Source: Galeopsis tetrahit | Taxonomy: Eukaryota > Streptophyta > Magnoliopsida > Lamiales > Lamiaceae | NCBI GenBank assembly: GCA_963675135.1 | Contig: OY776125.1 | Span: 59,967,441 to 60,031,440 of the forward strand | DNA length: 64,000 nucleotides | Direction of reading: 5' to 3' | Part shown: one piece after another, positions 1 to 11,327 of the stretch | How the letters are laid out: each line of letters opens with the position of its first letter | Numbering within the stretch: position 1 is the first letter of the stretch | Position numbers and translations under genes: made by a program | The notes under the pieces: generated by a model | Seen by the model: only the letters and a program-made list of their open reading frames with translations | Databases searched by the model: none | Told to the model about the DNA's origin: nothing

Positions 1-723
1 CACTAAATCTTCGTATTTGTCGAATCTAAATTTCTCTATCAACGTGTTGGATAAAACAACAACTTTAGAACAAAGATGTATTGGTAATGGTTAACTCTTT
101 GCAATTCTTGAGTCTTTTGAAAAATAGAGAATGAGAAAATTGAAGAAAGTGCGTTTTCACATTAGAATGAGCATAAACTCTCACTAACGAGTGTAATTTT
201 GTGATAATTAAAGACAAAATAATGTTTTCTTGGTAACTACTCACTAAATTTTCGTATTTATCGAATCATAATTTCGCTATCAACGTGTTGGAAAAAACAA
301 CAACTTTAGAACAAAGATGTATTGGTAATGGTTAACTCTTTGCAATTCTTGAGTCTTTTGAAAAATAGAGAATGAGAAAATTGAAGAAAGTGCGTTTTCA
401 CATTAGAATGAGCATAAACTCTCACTAACGAGTGTAATTTTGTGAAAATTAAAGACAAAACAATGTTTTCTTGGTAACTAATCACTAAATCTTCGTATTT
501 ATCGAATCATAATTTCGCTATCAACGTGTTGGATAAAACAACAACTTTAGAACAAAGATGTATTGGTAATGGTTAACTCTTTGCAATTCTTGAGTCTTTT
601 GAAAAATAGAGAATGAGAAAATTGAAGAAAGTGCGTTTTCACATTAGAATGAGCATAAACTCTCACTAACGAGTGTAATTTTGTGATAATTAAAGACAAA
701 ATAATGTTTTCTTGGTAACTAAT

Positions 724-964
724 CACTAAATTTTCGTATTTATCGAATCATAATTTCGCTATCAACGTGTTGGAAAAAACAACAACTTTAGAACAAAGAT
801 GTATTGGTAATGGTTAACTCTTTGCAATTCTTGAGTCTTTTGAAAAATAGAGAATGAGAAAATTGAAGAAAGTGCGTTTTCACATTAGAATGAGCATAAA
901 CTCTCACTAACGAGTGTAATTTTGTGAAAATTAAAGACAAAACAATGTTTTCTTGGTAACTAAT
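724..964. repeat. Reference satellite monomer (k4, type 2)
   Basis: This copy illustrates the unit. Composition is about 92 A, 79 T, 39 G and 31 C (29% GC). It has six CpGs, at m12, m21, m34, m43, m152 and m188, against about five expected from base composition, so CpG is not depleted. Landmarks are TCGA at m20-23, the near-palindrome CAACGTGTTG at m40-49, an A-rich AAAAAACAACAAC tract at m51-63, GTTAAC at m90-95, a purine-rich stretch at m119-149 (only four T), and a perfect inverted repeat at m194-210. TCGA and GTTAAC appear in nearly every copy, so TaqI or HpaI digestion should give a 241-bp ladder. The TTTTCGTATTTATCGAATCA head joins a GTGAAAATT/AAAACAATG tail, which defines type 2. Confidence 0.95.
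917..933. other. Inverted repeat in the monomer tail (example in k4)
   Basis: TAATTTTGTGAAAATTA has perfect 7-bp arms and a 3-bp spacer at m194-210. It is intact in monomers with GTGAAAATT (types 2, 5, 6, 8 and 10) and has one mismatched pair in those with GTGATAATT (types 1, 3, 4, 7 and 9). k73 and k92 have a third state, GTGAGAATT. A role as a binding site is possible but not shown. Confidence 0.6.
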
Positions 965-1205
965 CACTAAATCTTCGTATTTATCGAATCTTAATTTCAC
1001 TATCAACGTGTTGGATAAAACAACAACTTTAGAACAAAGATGTATTGGTAATGGTTAACTCTTTGCAATTCTTGAGTCTTTTGAAAAATAGAGAATGAGA
1101 AAATTGAAGAAAGTGCGTTTTCACATTAGAATGAGCATAAACTCTCACTAACGAGTGTAATTTTGTGATAATTAAAGACAAAATAATGTTTTCTTGGTAA
1201 CTAAT
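965..1205. repeat. Type 1 monomer with the type 2-following head (k5)
   Basis: This copy shows the usual partner of type 2. Its head reads AATCTTCGTATTTATCG, then CTTAATTTCACTATC and GGATAAAACAAC. Its tail reads GTGATAATT/AAAATAATG. Type 1 is the commonest class. It carries this head after a type 2 monomer, and a TTTTCG...ATAATTTCGC head after another type 1. Pairs of type 2 followed by type 1 form the background of the array, so the CpG at m34 and the inverted repeat at m194-210 alternate between intact and broken forms. Confidence 0.85.
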
Positions 1206-2410
1206 CACTAAATTTTCGTATTTATCGAATCATAATTTCGCTATCAACGTGTTGGAAAAAACAACAACTTTAGAACAAAGATGTATTGGTAATGGTTAAC
1301 TCTTTGCAATTCTTGAGTCTTTTGAAAAACAGAGAATGAGAAAATTGAAGAAAGTGCGTTTTCACATTAGAATGAGCATAAACTCTCACTAACGAGTGTA
1401 ATTTTGTGATAATTAAAGACAAAATAATGTTTTCTTGGTAACTAATCACTAAATTTTCGTATTTATCGAATCATAATTTCGCTATCAACGTGTTGGAAAA
1501 AACAACAACTTTAGAACAAAGATGTATTGGTAATGGTTAACTCTTTGCAATTCTTGAGTCTTTTGAAAAATAGAGAATGAGAAAATTGAAGAAAGTGCGT
1601 TTTCACATTAGAATGAGCATAAACTCTCACTAACGAGTGTAATTTTGTGATAATTAAAGACAAAATAATGTTTTCTTGGTAACTAATCACTAAATCTTCG
1701 TATTTGTCGAATCTAAATTTCTCTATCAACGTGTTGGATAAAACAACAACTTTAGAACAAAGATGTATTGGTAATGGTTAACTCTTTGCAATTCTTGAGT
1801 CTTTTGAAAAATAGAGAATGAGAAAATTGAAGAAAGTGCGTTTTCACATTAGAATGAGCATAAACTCTCACTAACGAGTGTAATTTTGTGAAAATTAAAG
1901 ACAAAACAATGTTTTCTTGGTAACTAATCACTAAATCTTCGTATTTATCGAATCTTAATTTCACTATCAACGTGTTGGATAAAACAACAACTTTAGAACA
2001 AAGATGTATAGGTAATGGTTAACTCTTTGCAATTCTTGAGTCTTTTGAAAAATAGAGAATGAGAAAATTGAAGAAAGTGCGTTTTCACATTAGAATGAGC
2101 ATAAACTCTCACTAACGAGTGTAATTTTGTGATAATTAAAGACAAAATAATGTTTTCTTGGTAACTAATCACTAAATTTTCGTATTTATCGAATCATAAT
2201 TTCGCTATCAACGTGTTGGAAAAAACAACAACTTTAGAACAAAGATGTATTGGTAATGGTTAACTCTTTGCAATTCTTGAGTCTTTTGAAAAATAGAGAA
2301 TGAGAAAATTGAAGAAAGTGCGTTTTCACATTAGAATGAGCATAAACTCTCACTAACAAGTGTAATTTTGTGATAATTAAAGACAAAATAATGTTTTCTT
2401 GGTAACTCAT

Positions 2411-2651
2411 CACTAAATCTTCATATTTGTCGAATCTAAATTTCGCTATCAACGTGTTGGACAAAACAAGAACTTTAGAACAAAGAAGTATTGTTAATGG
2501 TTAACTCTTTGCAACTCTTGAGACTTTTGAAAAGTAGAGAATGAGAGAAACGAAGAAAGTGCGTTTTCACATTAGAGTGAGCATAAACTCTCACTAACGA
2601 GTGTAATTTTGTGAAAATTAAAGACAAAACAATGTTTTCTTGGTAACTAAT
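2411..2651. repeat. Recombinant monomer k11 (type 5/6 body, type 2 tail)
   Basis: The body is of the 5/6 branch (AAGTATTGTT, GCAACTCTTGAGAC, GAGAAACGAAG and AGAGTGAGC), but the tail has CACTAACGAGTG and AAAACAATG, and the next head is that which follows type 2. The switch lies between about m168 and m220 (2578-2630). No other monomer has this combination. Confidence 0.75.
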
Positions 2652-2892
2652 CACTAAATCTTCGTATTTATCGAATCTTAATTTCACTATCAACGTGTTG
2701 GATAAAACAACAACTTTAGAACAAAGATGTATTGGTAATGGTTAACTCTTTGCAATTCTTGAGTCTTTTGAAAAATAGAGAATGAGAAAATTGAAGAAAG
2801 TGCGTTTTCACATTAGAATGTGCATAAACTCTCACTAACGAGTGTAATTTTGTGATAATTAAAGACAAAATAATGTTTTCTTGGTAACTAAT

Positions 2893-4097
2893 CACTAAAT
2901 TTTCGTATTTATCGAATCATAATTTCGCTATCAACGTGTTGGAAAAAACAACAACTTTAGAACAAAGATGTATTGGTAATGGTTAACTCTTTGCAATTCT
3001 TGAGTCTTTTGAAAAATAGAGAATGAGAAAATTGAAGAAAGTGCGTTTTCACATTAGAATGAGCATAAACTCTCACTAACAAGTGTAATTTTGTGATAAT
3101 TAAAGACAAAATAATGTTTTCTTGGTAACTCATCACTAAATCTTCATATTTGTCGAATCTAAATTTCGCTATCAACGTGTTGGACAAAACAAGAACTTTA
3201 GAACAAAGAAGTATTGTTAATGGTTAACTCTTTGCAACTCTTGAGACTTTTGAAAAGTAGAGAATGAGAGAAACGAAGAAAGTGGGTTTTCACATTAGAG
3301 TGAGCATAAACTCTCACAAACGAATGTAATTTTGTGAAAATTAAAGACAAAATAATGTTTTCTTGGTAACTAATCACTAAATCTTCGTATTTGTCGAATC
3401 TAAATTTCGCTATCAACGTGTTGGAAAAAACAACAACTTTAGAACAAAGATGTATTGGTAATGGTTAACTCTTTGCAATTCTTGAGTCTTTTGAAAAATA
3501 GAGAATGAGAAAATTGAAGAAAGTGCGTTTTCACATTAGAATGAGCATAAACTCTCACTAACGAGTGTAATTTTGTGATAATTAAAGACAAAATAATGTT
3601 TTCTTGGTAACTCATCACTAAATCTTCATATTTGTCGAATCTAAATTTCGCTATCAACGTGTTGGACAAAACAAGAACTTTAGAACAAAGAAGTATTGTT
3701 AATGGTTAACTATTTGCAACTCTTGAGACTTTTGAAAAGTAGAGAATGAGAGAAACGAAGAAAGTGCGTTTTCACATTAGAGTGAGCATAAACTCTCACA
3801 AACGAATGTAATTTTGTGAAAATTAAAGACAAAATAATGTTTTCTTGGTAACTAATCACTAAATCTTCGTATTTATCGAATCTTAATTTCACTATCAACG
3901 TGTTGGATAAAACAACAACTTTAGAACAAAGATGTATTGGTAATGGTTAACTCTTTGCAATTCTTGAGTCTTTTGAAAAATAGAGAATGAGAAAATTGAA
4001 GAAAGTGCGTTTTCACATTAGAATGAGCATAAACTCTCACTAACGAGTGTAATTTTGTGATAATTAAAGACAAAATAATGTTTTCTTGGTAACTAAT
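2893..4097. repeat. 5-mer block 4-6-4s-10-1 (k13-k17)
   Basis: This ordered block recurs at 18076-19280 and 22653-23857 inside the 19-mer repeat. Here k14 has a private C to G change in GTGGGTTTT (near 3284) that removes a CpG. The type 10 monomer k16 is defined by TTAACTATTT in place of TTAACTCTTT. Its presence in region I and again from 18 kb onward shows that type 10 predates the large duplications of regions II and III. Confidence 0.75.
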
Positions 4098-7000
4098 CAC
4101 TAAATTTTCGTATTTATCGAATCATAATTTCGCTATCAACGTGTTGGAAAAAACAACAACTTTAGAACAAAGATGTATTGGTAATGGTTAACTCTTTGCA
4201 ATTCTTGAGTCTTTTGAAAAATAGAGAATGAGAAAATTGAAGAAAGTGCGTTTTCACATTAGAATGAGCATAAACTCTCACTAACGAGTGTAATTTTGTG
4301 AAAATTAAAGACAAAACAATGTTTTCTTGGTAACTAATCACTAAATCTTCGTATTTATCGAATCTTAATTTCACTATCAACGTGTTGGATAAAACAACAA
4401 CTTTAGAACAAAGATGTATTGGTAATGGTTAACTCTTTGCAATTCTTGAGTCTTTTGAAAAATAGAGAATGAGAAAATTGAAGAAAGTGCGTTTTCACAT
4501 TAGAATGAGCATAAACTCTCACTAACGAGTGTAATTTTGTGATAATTAAAGACAAAATAATGTTTTCTTGGTAACTAATCACTAAATTTTCGTATTTATC
4601 GAATCATAATATCGCTATCAACGTGTTGGAAAAAACAACAACTTTAGAACAAAGATGTATTGGTAATGGTTAACTCTTTGCAATTCTTGAGTCTTTTGAA
4701 AAATAGAGAATGAGAAAATTGAAGAAAGTGCGTTTTCACATTAGAATGAGCATAAACTCTCACTAACAAGTGTAATTTTGTGATAATTAAAGACAAAATA
4801 ATGTTTTCTTGGTAACTCATCACTAAATCTTCATATTTGTCGAATCTAAATTTCGCTATCAACGTGTTGGACAAAACAAGAACTTTAGAACAAAGAAGTA
4901 TTGTTAATGGTTAACTCTTTGCAACTCTTGAGACTTTTGAAAAGTAGAGAATGAGAGAAACGAAGAAAGTGCGTTTTCACATTAGAGTGAGCATAAACTC
5001 TCACTAACGAGTGTAATTTTGTGAAAATTAAAGACAAAATAATGTTTTCTTGGTAACTAATCACTAAATCTTCGTATTTGTCGAATCTAAATTTCACTAT
5101 CAACGTATTGGACAAAACAAGAACTTTAGAACAAAGAAGTATTGGTAATTGTTAACTCTTTGCAACTCTTGAAACTTTTGAAAAGTAGAGAATGAGAGAA
5201 ACGAAGAAATTGCGTTTTCACATTAGAGTGAGCATAAACTCTCACTAACGAGTGTAATTTTGTGATAATTAAAGACAAAATAATGTTTTCTTGGTAACTA
5301 ATCACTAAATCTTCGTATTTGTCGAATCTAAATTTCGCTATCAACGTGTTGGACAAAATAAGAACTTTAGAACAAAGAAGTATTGGTAATGGTTAACTCT
5401 TTGCAAATCTTGAAACTTTTGAAAAGTAGAGAATGATAGAAACGAAGAAAGTGCGTTTTCACATTAGAGTGAGCATAAACTCTCACAAACGAATGTAATT
5501 TTGTGAAAATTAAAGACAAAATAATGTTTTCTTGGTAACTAATCACTAAATTTTTGTATTTATCGAATCTTAATTTCACTATCAACGTGTTGGACAAAAC
5601 AAGAACTTTAGAACAAAGAAGTATTGGTAATGGTTAACTCTTTGCAACTCTTGAAACTTTTGAAAAGTAGAGAATGAGAAAATTGAAGAAAGTGCGTTTT
5701 CACATTAGAATGAGCATAAACTCTCACTAACGAGTGTAATTTTGTGATAATTAAAGACAAAATAATGTTTTCTTGGTAACTCATCACTAAATCTTCGTAT
5801 TTGTCGAATCTAAATTTCTCTATCAACGTGTTGGATAAAACAACAACTTTAGAACAAAGATGTATTGGTAATGGTTAACTCTTTGCAATTCTTGAGTCTT
5901 TTGAAAAATAGAGAATGAGAAAATTGAAGAAAGTGCGTTTTCACATTAGAATGAGCATAAACTCTCACTAACGAGTGTAATTTTGTGATAATTAAAGACA
6001 AAATAATGTTTTCTTGGTAACTACTCACTAAATTTTCGTATTTATCGAATCATAATTTCGCTATCAACGTGTTGGAAAAAACAACAACTTTAGAACAAAG
6101 ATGTATTGGTAATGGTTAACTCTTTGCAATTCTTGAGTCTTTTGAAAAATAGAGAATGAGAAAATTGAAGAAAGTGCGTTTTCACATTAGAATGAGCATA
6201 AACTCTCACTAACGAGTGTAATTTTGTGAAAATTAAAGACAAAACAATGTTTTCTTGGTAACTAATAACTAAATCTTCGTATTTATCGAATCATAATTTC
6301 GCTATCAACGTGTTGGATAAAACAACAACTTTAGAACAAAGATGTATTGGTAATGGTTAACTCTTTGCAATTCTTGAGTCTTTTGAAAAATAGAGAATGA
6401 GAAAATTGAAGAAAGTGCGTTTTCACATTAGAATGAGCATAAACTCTCACTAACGAGTGTAATTTTGTGATAATTAAAGACAAAATAATGTTTTCTTGGT
6501 AACTAATCACTAAATTTTCGTATTTATCGAATCATAATTTCGCTATCAACGTGTTGGAAAAAACAACAACTTTAGAACAAAGATGTATTGGTAATGGTTA
6601 ACTCTTTGCAATTCTTGAGTCTTTTGAAAAATAGAGAATGAGAAAATTGATGAAAGTGCGTTTTCACATTAGAATGAGCATAAACTCTCACTAACGAGTG
6701 TAATTTTGTGAAAATTAAAGACAAAACAATGTTTTCTTGGTAACTAATCACTAAATCTTCGTATTTATCGAATCTTAATTTCACTATCAACGTGTTGGAT
6801 AAAACAACAACTTTAGAACAAAGATGTATTGGTAATGGTTAACTCTTTGCAATTCTTGAGTCTTTTGAAAAATAGAGAATGAGAAAATTGAAGAAAGTGC
6901 GTTTTCACATTAGAATGAGCATAAACTCTCACTAACGAGTGTAATTTTGTGATAATTAAAGACAAAATAATGTTTTCTTGGTAACTAATCACTAAATTTT

Positions 7001-7712
7001 CGTATTTATCGAATCATAATTTCGCTATCAACGTGTTGGAAAAAACAACAACTTTAGAACAAAGATGTATTGGTAATGGTTAACTCTTTGCAATTCTTGA
7101 GTCTTTTGAAAAACAGAGAATGAGAAAATTGAAGAAAGTGCGTTTTCACATTAGAATGAGCATAAACTCTCACTAACGAGTGTAATTTTGTGATAATTAA
7201 AGACAAAATAATGTTTTCTTGGTAACTAATCACTAAATTTTCGTATTTATCGAATCATAATTTCGCTATCAACGTGTTGGAAAAAACAACAACTTTAGAA
7301 CAAAGATGTATTGGTAATGGTTAACTCTTTGCAATTCTTGAGTCTTTTGAAAAATAGAGAATGAGAAAATTGAAGAAAGTGCGTTTTCACATTAGAATGA
7401 GCATAAACTCTCACTAACGAGTGTAATTTTGTGAAAATTAAAGACAAAACAATGTTTTCTTGGTAACTAATCACTAAATCTTCGTATTTATCGAATCTTA
7501 ATTTCACTATCAACGTGTTGGATAAAACAACAACTTTAGAACAAAGATGTATTGGTAATGGTTAACTCTTTGCAATTCTTGAGTCTTTTGAAAAATAGAG
7601 AATGAGAAAATTGAAGAAAGTGCGTTTTCACATTAGAATGAGCATAAACTCTCACTAACGAGTGTAATTTTGTGATAATTAAAGACAAAATAATGTTTTC
7701 TTGGTAACTAAT
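4098..7712. repeat. 15-mer higher-order repeat, copy 1 (k18-k32)
   Basis: Fifteen monomers (3615 bp) ordered 2 1 4 5 7 8 9 1 1 1 2 1 1 2 1 are followed directly by a second copy at 7713-11327. Shared marks include CATAATATCGC in the head of the type 4 monomer (near 4608 and 8223), ACTACTCAC (6021 and 9636), the hybrid head of k27/k42 and AAAACAGAG in k30/k45. Private to this copy are a C to A change at 6267 and an A to T change in TTGATGAAAG near 6650. k31 is type 2 here but its partner k46 is type 3. Confidence 0.88.
4821..5784. repeat. 5-7-8-9 cassette, copy 1 (k21-k24)
   Basis: Four diverged monomers occur in fixed order. Type 5 leads into a TTTCACTATC/AACGTATTGG head. Type 7 has GGTAATTGTTAAC and AAATTGCGTT. 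Type 8 has GCAAATCTTG and GAATGATAG. Type 9 has a TTTTTGTATTTATCG head, GCAACTCTTGAAAC and a type 1-like GAAAATTGAAG. In this copy and the next, type 5 has CACTAACGAGTG rather than the CACAAACGAATG of later copies. Confidence 0.85.
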
Positions 7713-10700
7713 CACTAAATTTTCGTATTTATCGAATCATAATTTCGCTATCAACGTGTTGGAAAAAACAACAACTTTAGAACAAAGATGTATTGGTAAT
7801 GGTTAACTCTTTGCAATTCTTGAGTCTTTTGAAAAATAGAGAATGAGAAAATTGAAGAAAGTGCGTTTTCACATTAGAATGAGCATAAACTCTCACTAAC
7901 GAGTGTAATTTTGTGAAAATTAAAGACAAAACAATGTTTTCTTGGTAACTAATCACTAAATCTTCGTATTTATCGAATCTTAATTTCACTATCAACGTGT
8001 TGGATAAAACAACAACTTTAGAACAAAGATGTATTGGTAATGGTTAACTCTTTGCAATTCTTGAGTCTTTTGAAAAATAGAGAATGAGAAAATTGAAGAA
8101 AGTGCGTTTTCACATTAGAATGAGCATAAACTCTCACTAACGAGTGTAATTTTGTGATAATTAAAGACAAAATAATGTTTTCTTGGTAACTAATCACTAA
8201 ATTTTCGTATTTATCGAATCATAATATCGCTATCAACGTGTTGGAAAAAACAACAACTTTAGAACAAAGATGTATTGGTAATGGTTAACTCTTTGCAATT
8301 CTTGAGTCTTTTGAAAAATAGAGAATGAGAAAATTGAAGAAAGTGCGTTTTCACATTAGAATGAGCATAAACTCTCACTAACAAGTGTAATTTTGTGATA
8401 ATTAAAGACAAAATAATGTTTTCTTGGTAACTCATCACTAAATCTTCATATTTGTCGAATCTAAATTTCGCTATCAACGTGTTGGACAAAACAAGAACTT
8501 TAGAACAAAGAAGTATTGTTAATGGTTAACTCTTTGCAACTCTTGAGACTTTTGAAAAGTAGAGAATGAGAGAAACGAAGAAAGTGCGTTTTCACATTAG
8601 AGTGAGCATAAACTCTCACTAACGAGTGTAATTTTGTGAAAATTAAAGACAAAATAATGTTTTCTTGGTAACTAATCACTAAATCTTCGTATTTGTCGAA
8701 TCTAAATTTCACTATCAACGTATTGGACAAAACAAGAACTTTAGAACAAAGAAGTATTGGTAATTGTTAACTCTTTGCAACTCTTGAAACTTTTGAAAAG
8801 TAGAGAATGAGAGAAACGAAGAAATTGCGTTTTCACATTAGAGTGAGCATAAACTCTCACTAACGAGTGTAATTTTGTGATAATTAAAGACAAAATAATG
8901 TTTTCTTGGTAACTAATCACTAAATCTTCGTATTTGTCGAATCTAAATTTCGCTATCAACGTGTTGGACAAAATAAGAACTTTAGAACAAAGAAGTATTG
9001 GTAATGGTTAACTCTTTGCAAATCTTGAAACTTTTGAAAAGTAGAGAATGATAGAAACGAAGAAAGTGCGTTTTCACATTAGAGTGAGCATAAACTCTCA
9101 CAAACGAATGTAATTTTGTGAAAATTAAAGACAAAATAATGTTTTCTTGGTAACTAATCACTAAATTTTTGTATTTATCGAATCTTAATTTCACTATCAA
9201 CGTGTTGGACAAAACAAGAACTTTAGAACAAAGAAGTATTGGTAATGGTTAACTCTTTGCAACTCTTGAAACTTTTGAAAAGTAGAGAATGAGAAAATTG
9301 AAGAAAGTGCGTTTTCACATTAGAATGAGCATAAACTCTCACTAACGAGTGTAATTTTGTGATAATTAAAGACAAAATAATGTTTTCTTGGTAACTCATC
9401 ACTAAATCTTCGTATTTGTCGAATCTAAATTTCTCTATCAACGTGTTGGATAAAACAACAACTTTAGAACAAAGATGTATTGGTAATGGTTAACTCTTTG
9501 CAATTCTTGAGTCTTTTGAAAAATAGAGAATGAGAAAATTGAAGAAAGTGCGTTTTCACATTAGAATGAGCATAAACTCTCACTAACGAGTGTAATTTTG
9601 TGATAATTAAAGACAAAATAATGTTTTCTTGGTAACTACTCACTAAATTTTCGTATTTATCGAATCATAATTTCGCTATCAACGTGTTGGAAAAAACAAC
9701 AACTTTAGAACAAAGATGTATTGGTAATGGTTAACTCTTTGCAATTCTTGAGTCTTTTGAAAAATAGAGAATGAGAAAATTGAAGAAAGTGCGTTTTCAC
9801 ATTAGAATGAGCATAAACTCTCACTAACGAGTGTAATTTTGTGAAAATTAAAGACAAAACAATGTTTTCTTGGTAACTAATCACTAAATCTTCGTATTTA
9901 TCGAATCATAATTTCGCTATCAACGTGTTGGATAAAACAACAACTTTAGAACAAAGATGTATTGGTAATGGTTAACTCTTTGCAATTCTTGAGTCTTTTG
10001 AAAAATAGAGAATGAGAAAATTGAAGAAAGTGCGTTTTCACATTAGAATGAGCATAAACTCTCACTAACGAGTGTAATTTTGTGATAATTAAAGACAAAA
10101 TAATGTTTTCTTGGTAACTAATCACTAAATTTTCGTATTTATCGAATCATAATTTCGCTATCAACGTGTTGGAAAAAACAACAACTTTAGAACAAAGATG
10201 TATTGGTAATGGTTAACTCTTTGCAATTCTTGAGTCTTTTGAAAAATAGAGAATGAGAAAATTGAAGAAAGTGCGTTTTCACATTAGAATGAGCATAAAC
10301 TCTCACTAACGAGTGTAATTTTGTGAAAATTAAAGACAAAACAATGTTTTCTTGGTAACTAATCACTAAATCTTCGTATTTATCGAATCTTAATTTCACT
10401 ATCAACGTGTTGGATAAAACAACAACTTTAGAACAAAGATGTATTGGTAATGGTTAACTCTTTGCAATTCTTGAGTCTTTTGAAAAATAGAGAATGAGAA
10501 AATTGAAGAAAGTGCGTTTTCACATTAGAATGAGCATAAACTCTCACTAACGAGTGTAATTTTGTGATAATTAAAGACAAAATAATGTTTTCTTGGTAAC
10601 TAATCACTAAATTTTCGTATTTATCGAATCATAATTTCGCTATCAACGTGTTGGAAAAAACAACAACTTTAGAACAAAGATGTATTGGTAATGGTTAACT

Positions 10701-11327
10701 CTTTGCAATTCTTGAGTCTTTTGAAAAACAGAGAATGAGAAAATTGAAGAAAGTGCGTTTTCACATTAGAATGAGCATAAACTCTCACTAACGAGTGTAA
10801 TTTTGTGATAATTAAAGACAAAATAATGTTTTCTTGGTAACTAATCACTAAATTTTCGTATTTATCGAATCATAATTTCGCTATCAACGTGTTGGAAAAA
10901 ACAACAACTTTAGAACAAAGATGTATTGGTAATGGTTAACTCTTTGCAATTCTTGAGTCTTTTGAAAAATAGAGAATGAGAAAATTGAAGAAAGTGCGTT
11001 TTCACATTAGAATGAGCATAAACTCTCACTAACGAGTGTAATTTTGTGATAATTAAAGACAAAATAATGTTTTCTTGGTAACTAATCACTAAATCTTCGT
11101 ATTTGTCGAATCTAAATTTCTCTATCAACGTGTTGGATAAAACAACAACTTTAGAACAAAGATGTATTGGTAATGGTTAACTCTTTGCAATTATTGAGTC
11201 TTTTGAAAAATAGATAATGAGAAAATTGAAGAAAGTGCGTTTTCACATTAGAATGAGCATAAACTCTCACTAACGAGTGTAATTTTGTGATAATTAAAGA
11301 CAAAATAATGTTTTCTTGGTAACTAAT
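7713..11327. repeat. 15-mer higher-order repeat, copy 2 (k33-k47)
   Basis: This is the tandem partner of 4098-7712, offset by exactly 3615 bp, with the same type order except for k46 (type 3 rather than 2). The last monomer, k47, carries two marks absent from copy 1: CAATTATTGAG and ATAGATAATGAG. These recur exactly 1205 bp later, so the right end of this copy was itself duplicated as a 5-mer afterwards. Confidence 0.88.
8436..9399. repeat. 5-7-8-9 cassette, copy 2 (k36-k39)
   Basis: Repeat of 4821-5784 at an offset of 3615 bp, as part of the 15-mer. I saw no differences, including the early CACTAACGAGTG state in type 5. Confidence 0.85.

Larger units (their letters stand above)
1..1687. repeat. 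Left-edge block k1-k7, partial copy of k40-k46
   Basis: Types 1 1 1 2 1 1 3 occur here and again at 9400-11086, and closely at 5785-7471. The shared tracer marks are GGTAACTACTCAC at the k1/k2 junction (237; also 6021 and 9636), a hybrid head in k3, and AAAACAGAG in k6. Spacing between the ACTACT marks is 5784 bp (24 monomers) and 3615 bp (15 monomers). The window therefore opens inside an older copy of the 15-mer repeat, and the array must extend leftward. Confidence 0.8.

Noticed and set aside
234..245. Telomeric repeats or ribosomal intergenic spacer
   Set aside because: No TTAGGG, TTTAGGG or TTAGG runs exist anywhere, and no ribosomal gene sequence flanks or interrupts the array.
724..964. 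tRNA-derived element or 5S-like gene (B-box-like GTCGAATC in some heads)
   Set aside because: Only about 6 of 10 B-box positions fit. There is no A box at the right distance, no T-run terminator downstream and no cloverleaf.
724..964. Transposon-derived unit with terminal inverted repeats
   Set aside because: The longest inverted repeats within the unit are 5-7 bp with very short spacers. There are no target-site duplications and no transposase remnant in any frame.
724..964. Internal shorter repeat inside the 241-bp unit
   Set aside because: I looked for half- or third-unit similarity (about 120 and 80 bp) and found only simple A-rich and GA-rich similarity, not an ancestral subrepeat.
788..1006. 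Minus-strand reading frame of 62-76 codons repeated in more than half of the monomers (this one is the first of many)
   Set aside because: All examined copies begin at TTG, none at ATG, and each is simply the longest stop-free stretch of the unit. Monomers of type 1 followed by type 1 break it, as does the CTATTT change. Because 241 is not a multiple of 3, the frame cannot continue into the next copy. I see no ribosome-binding or promoter context, and the changes follow monomer types rather than codon positions.
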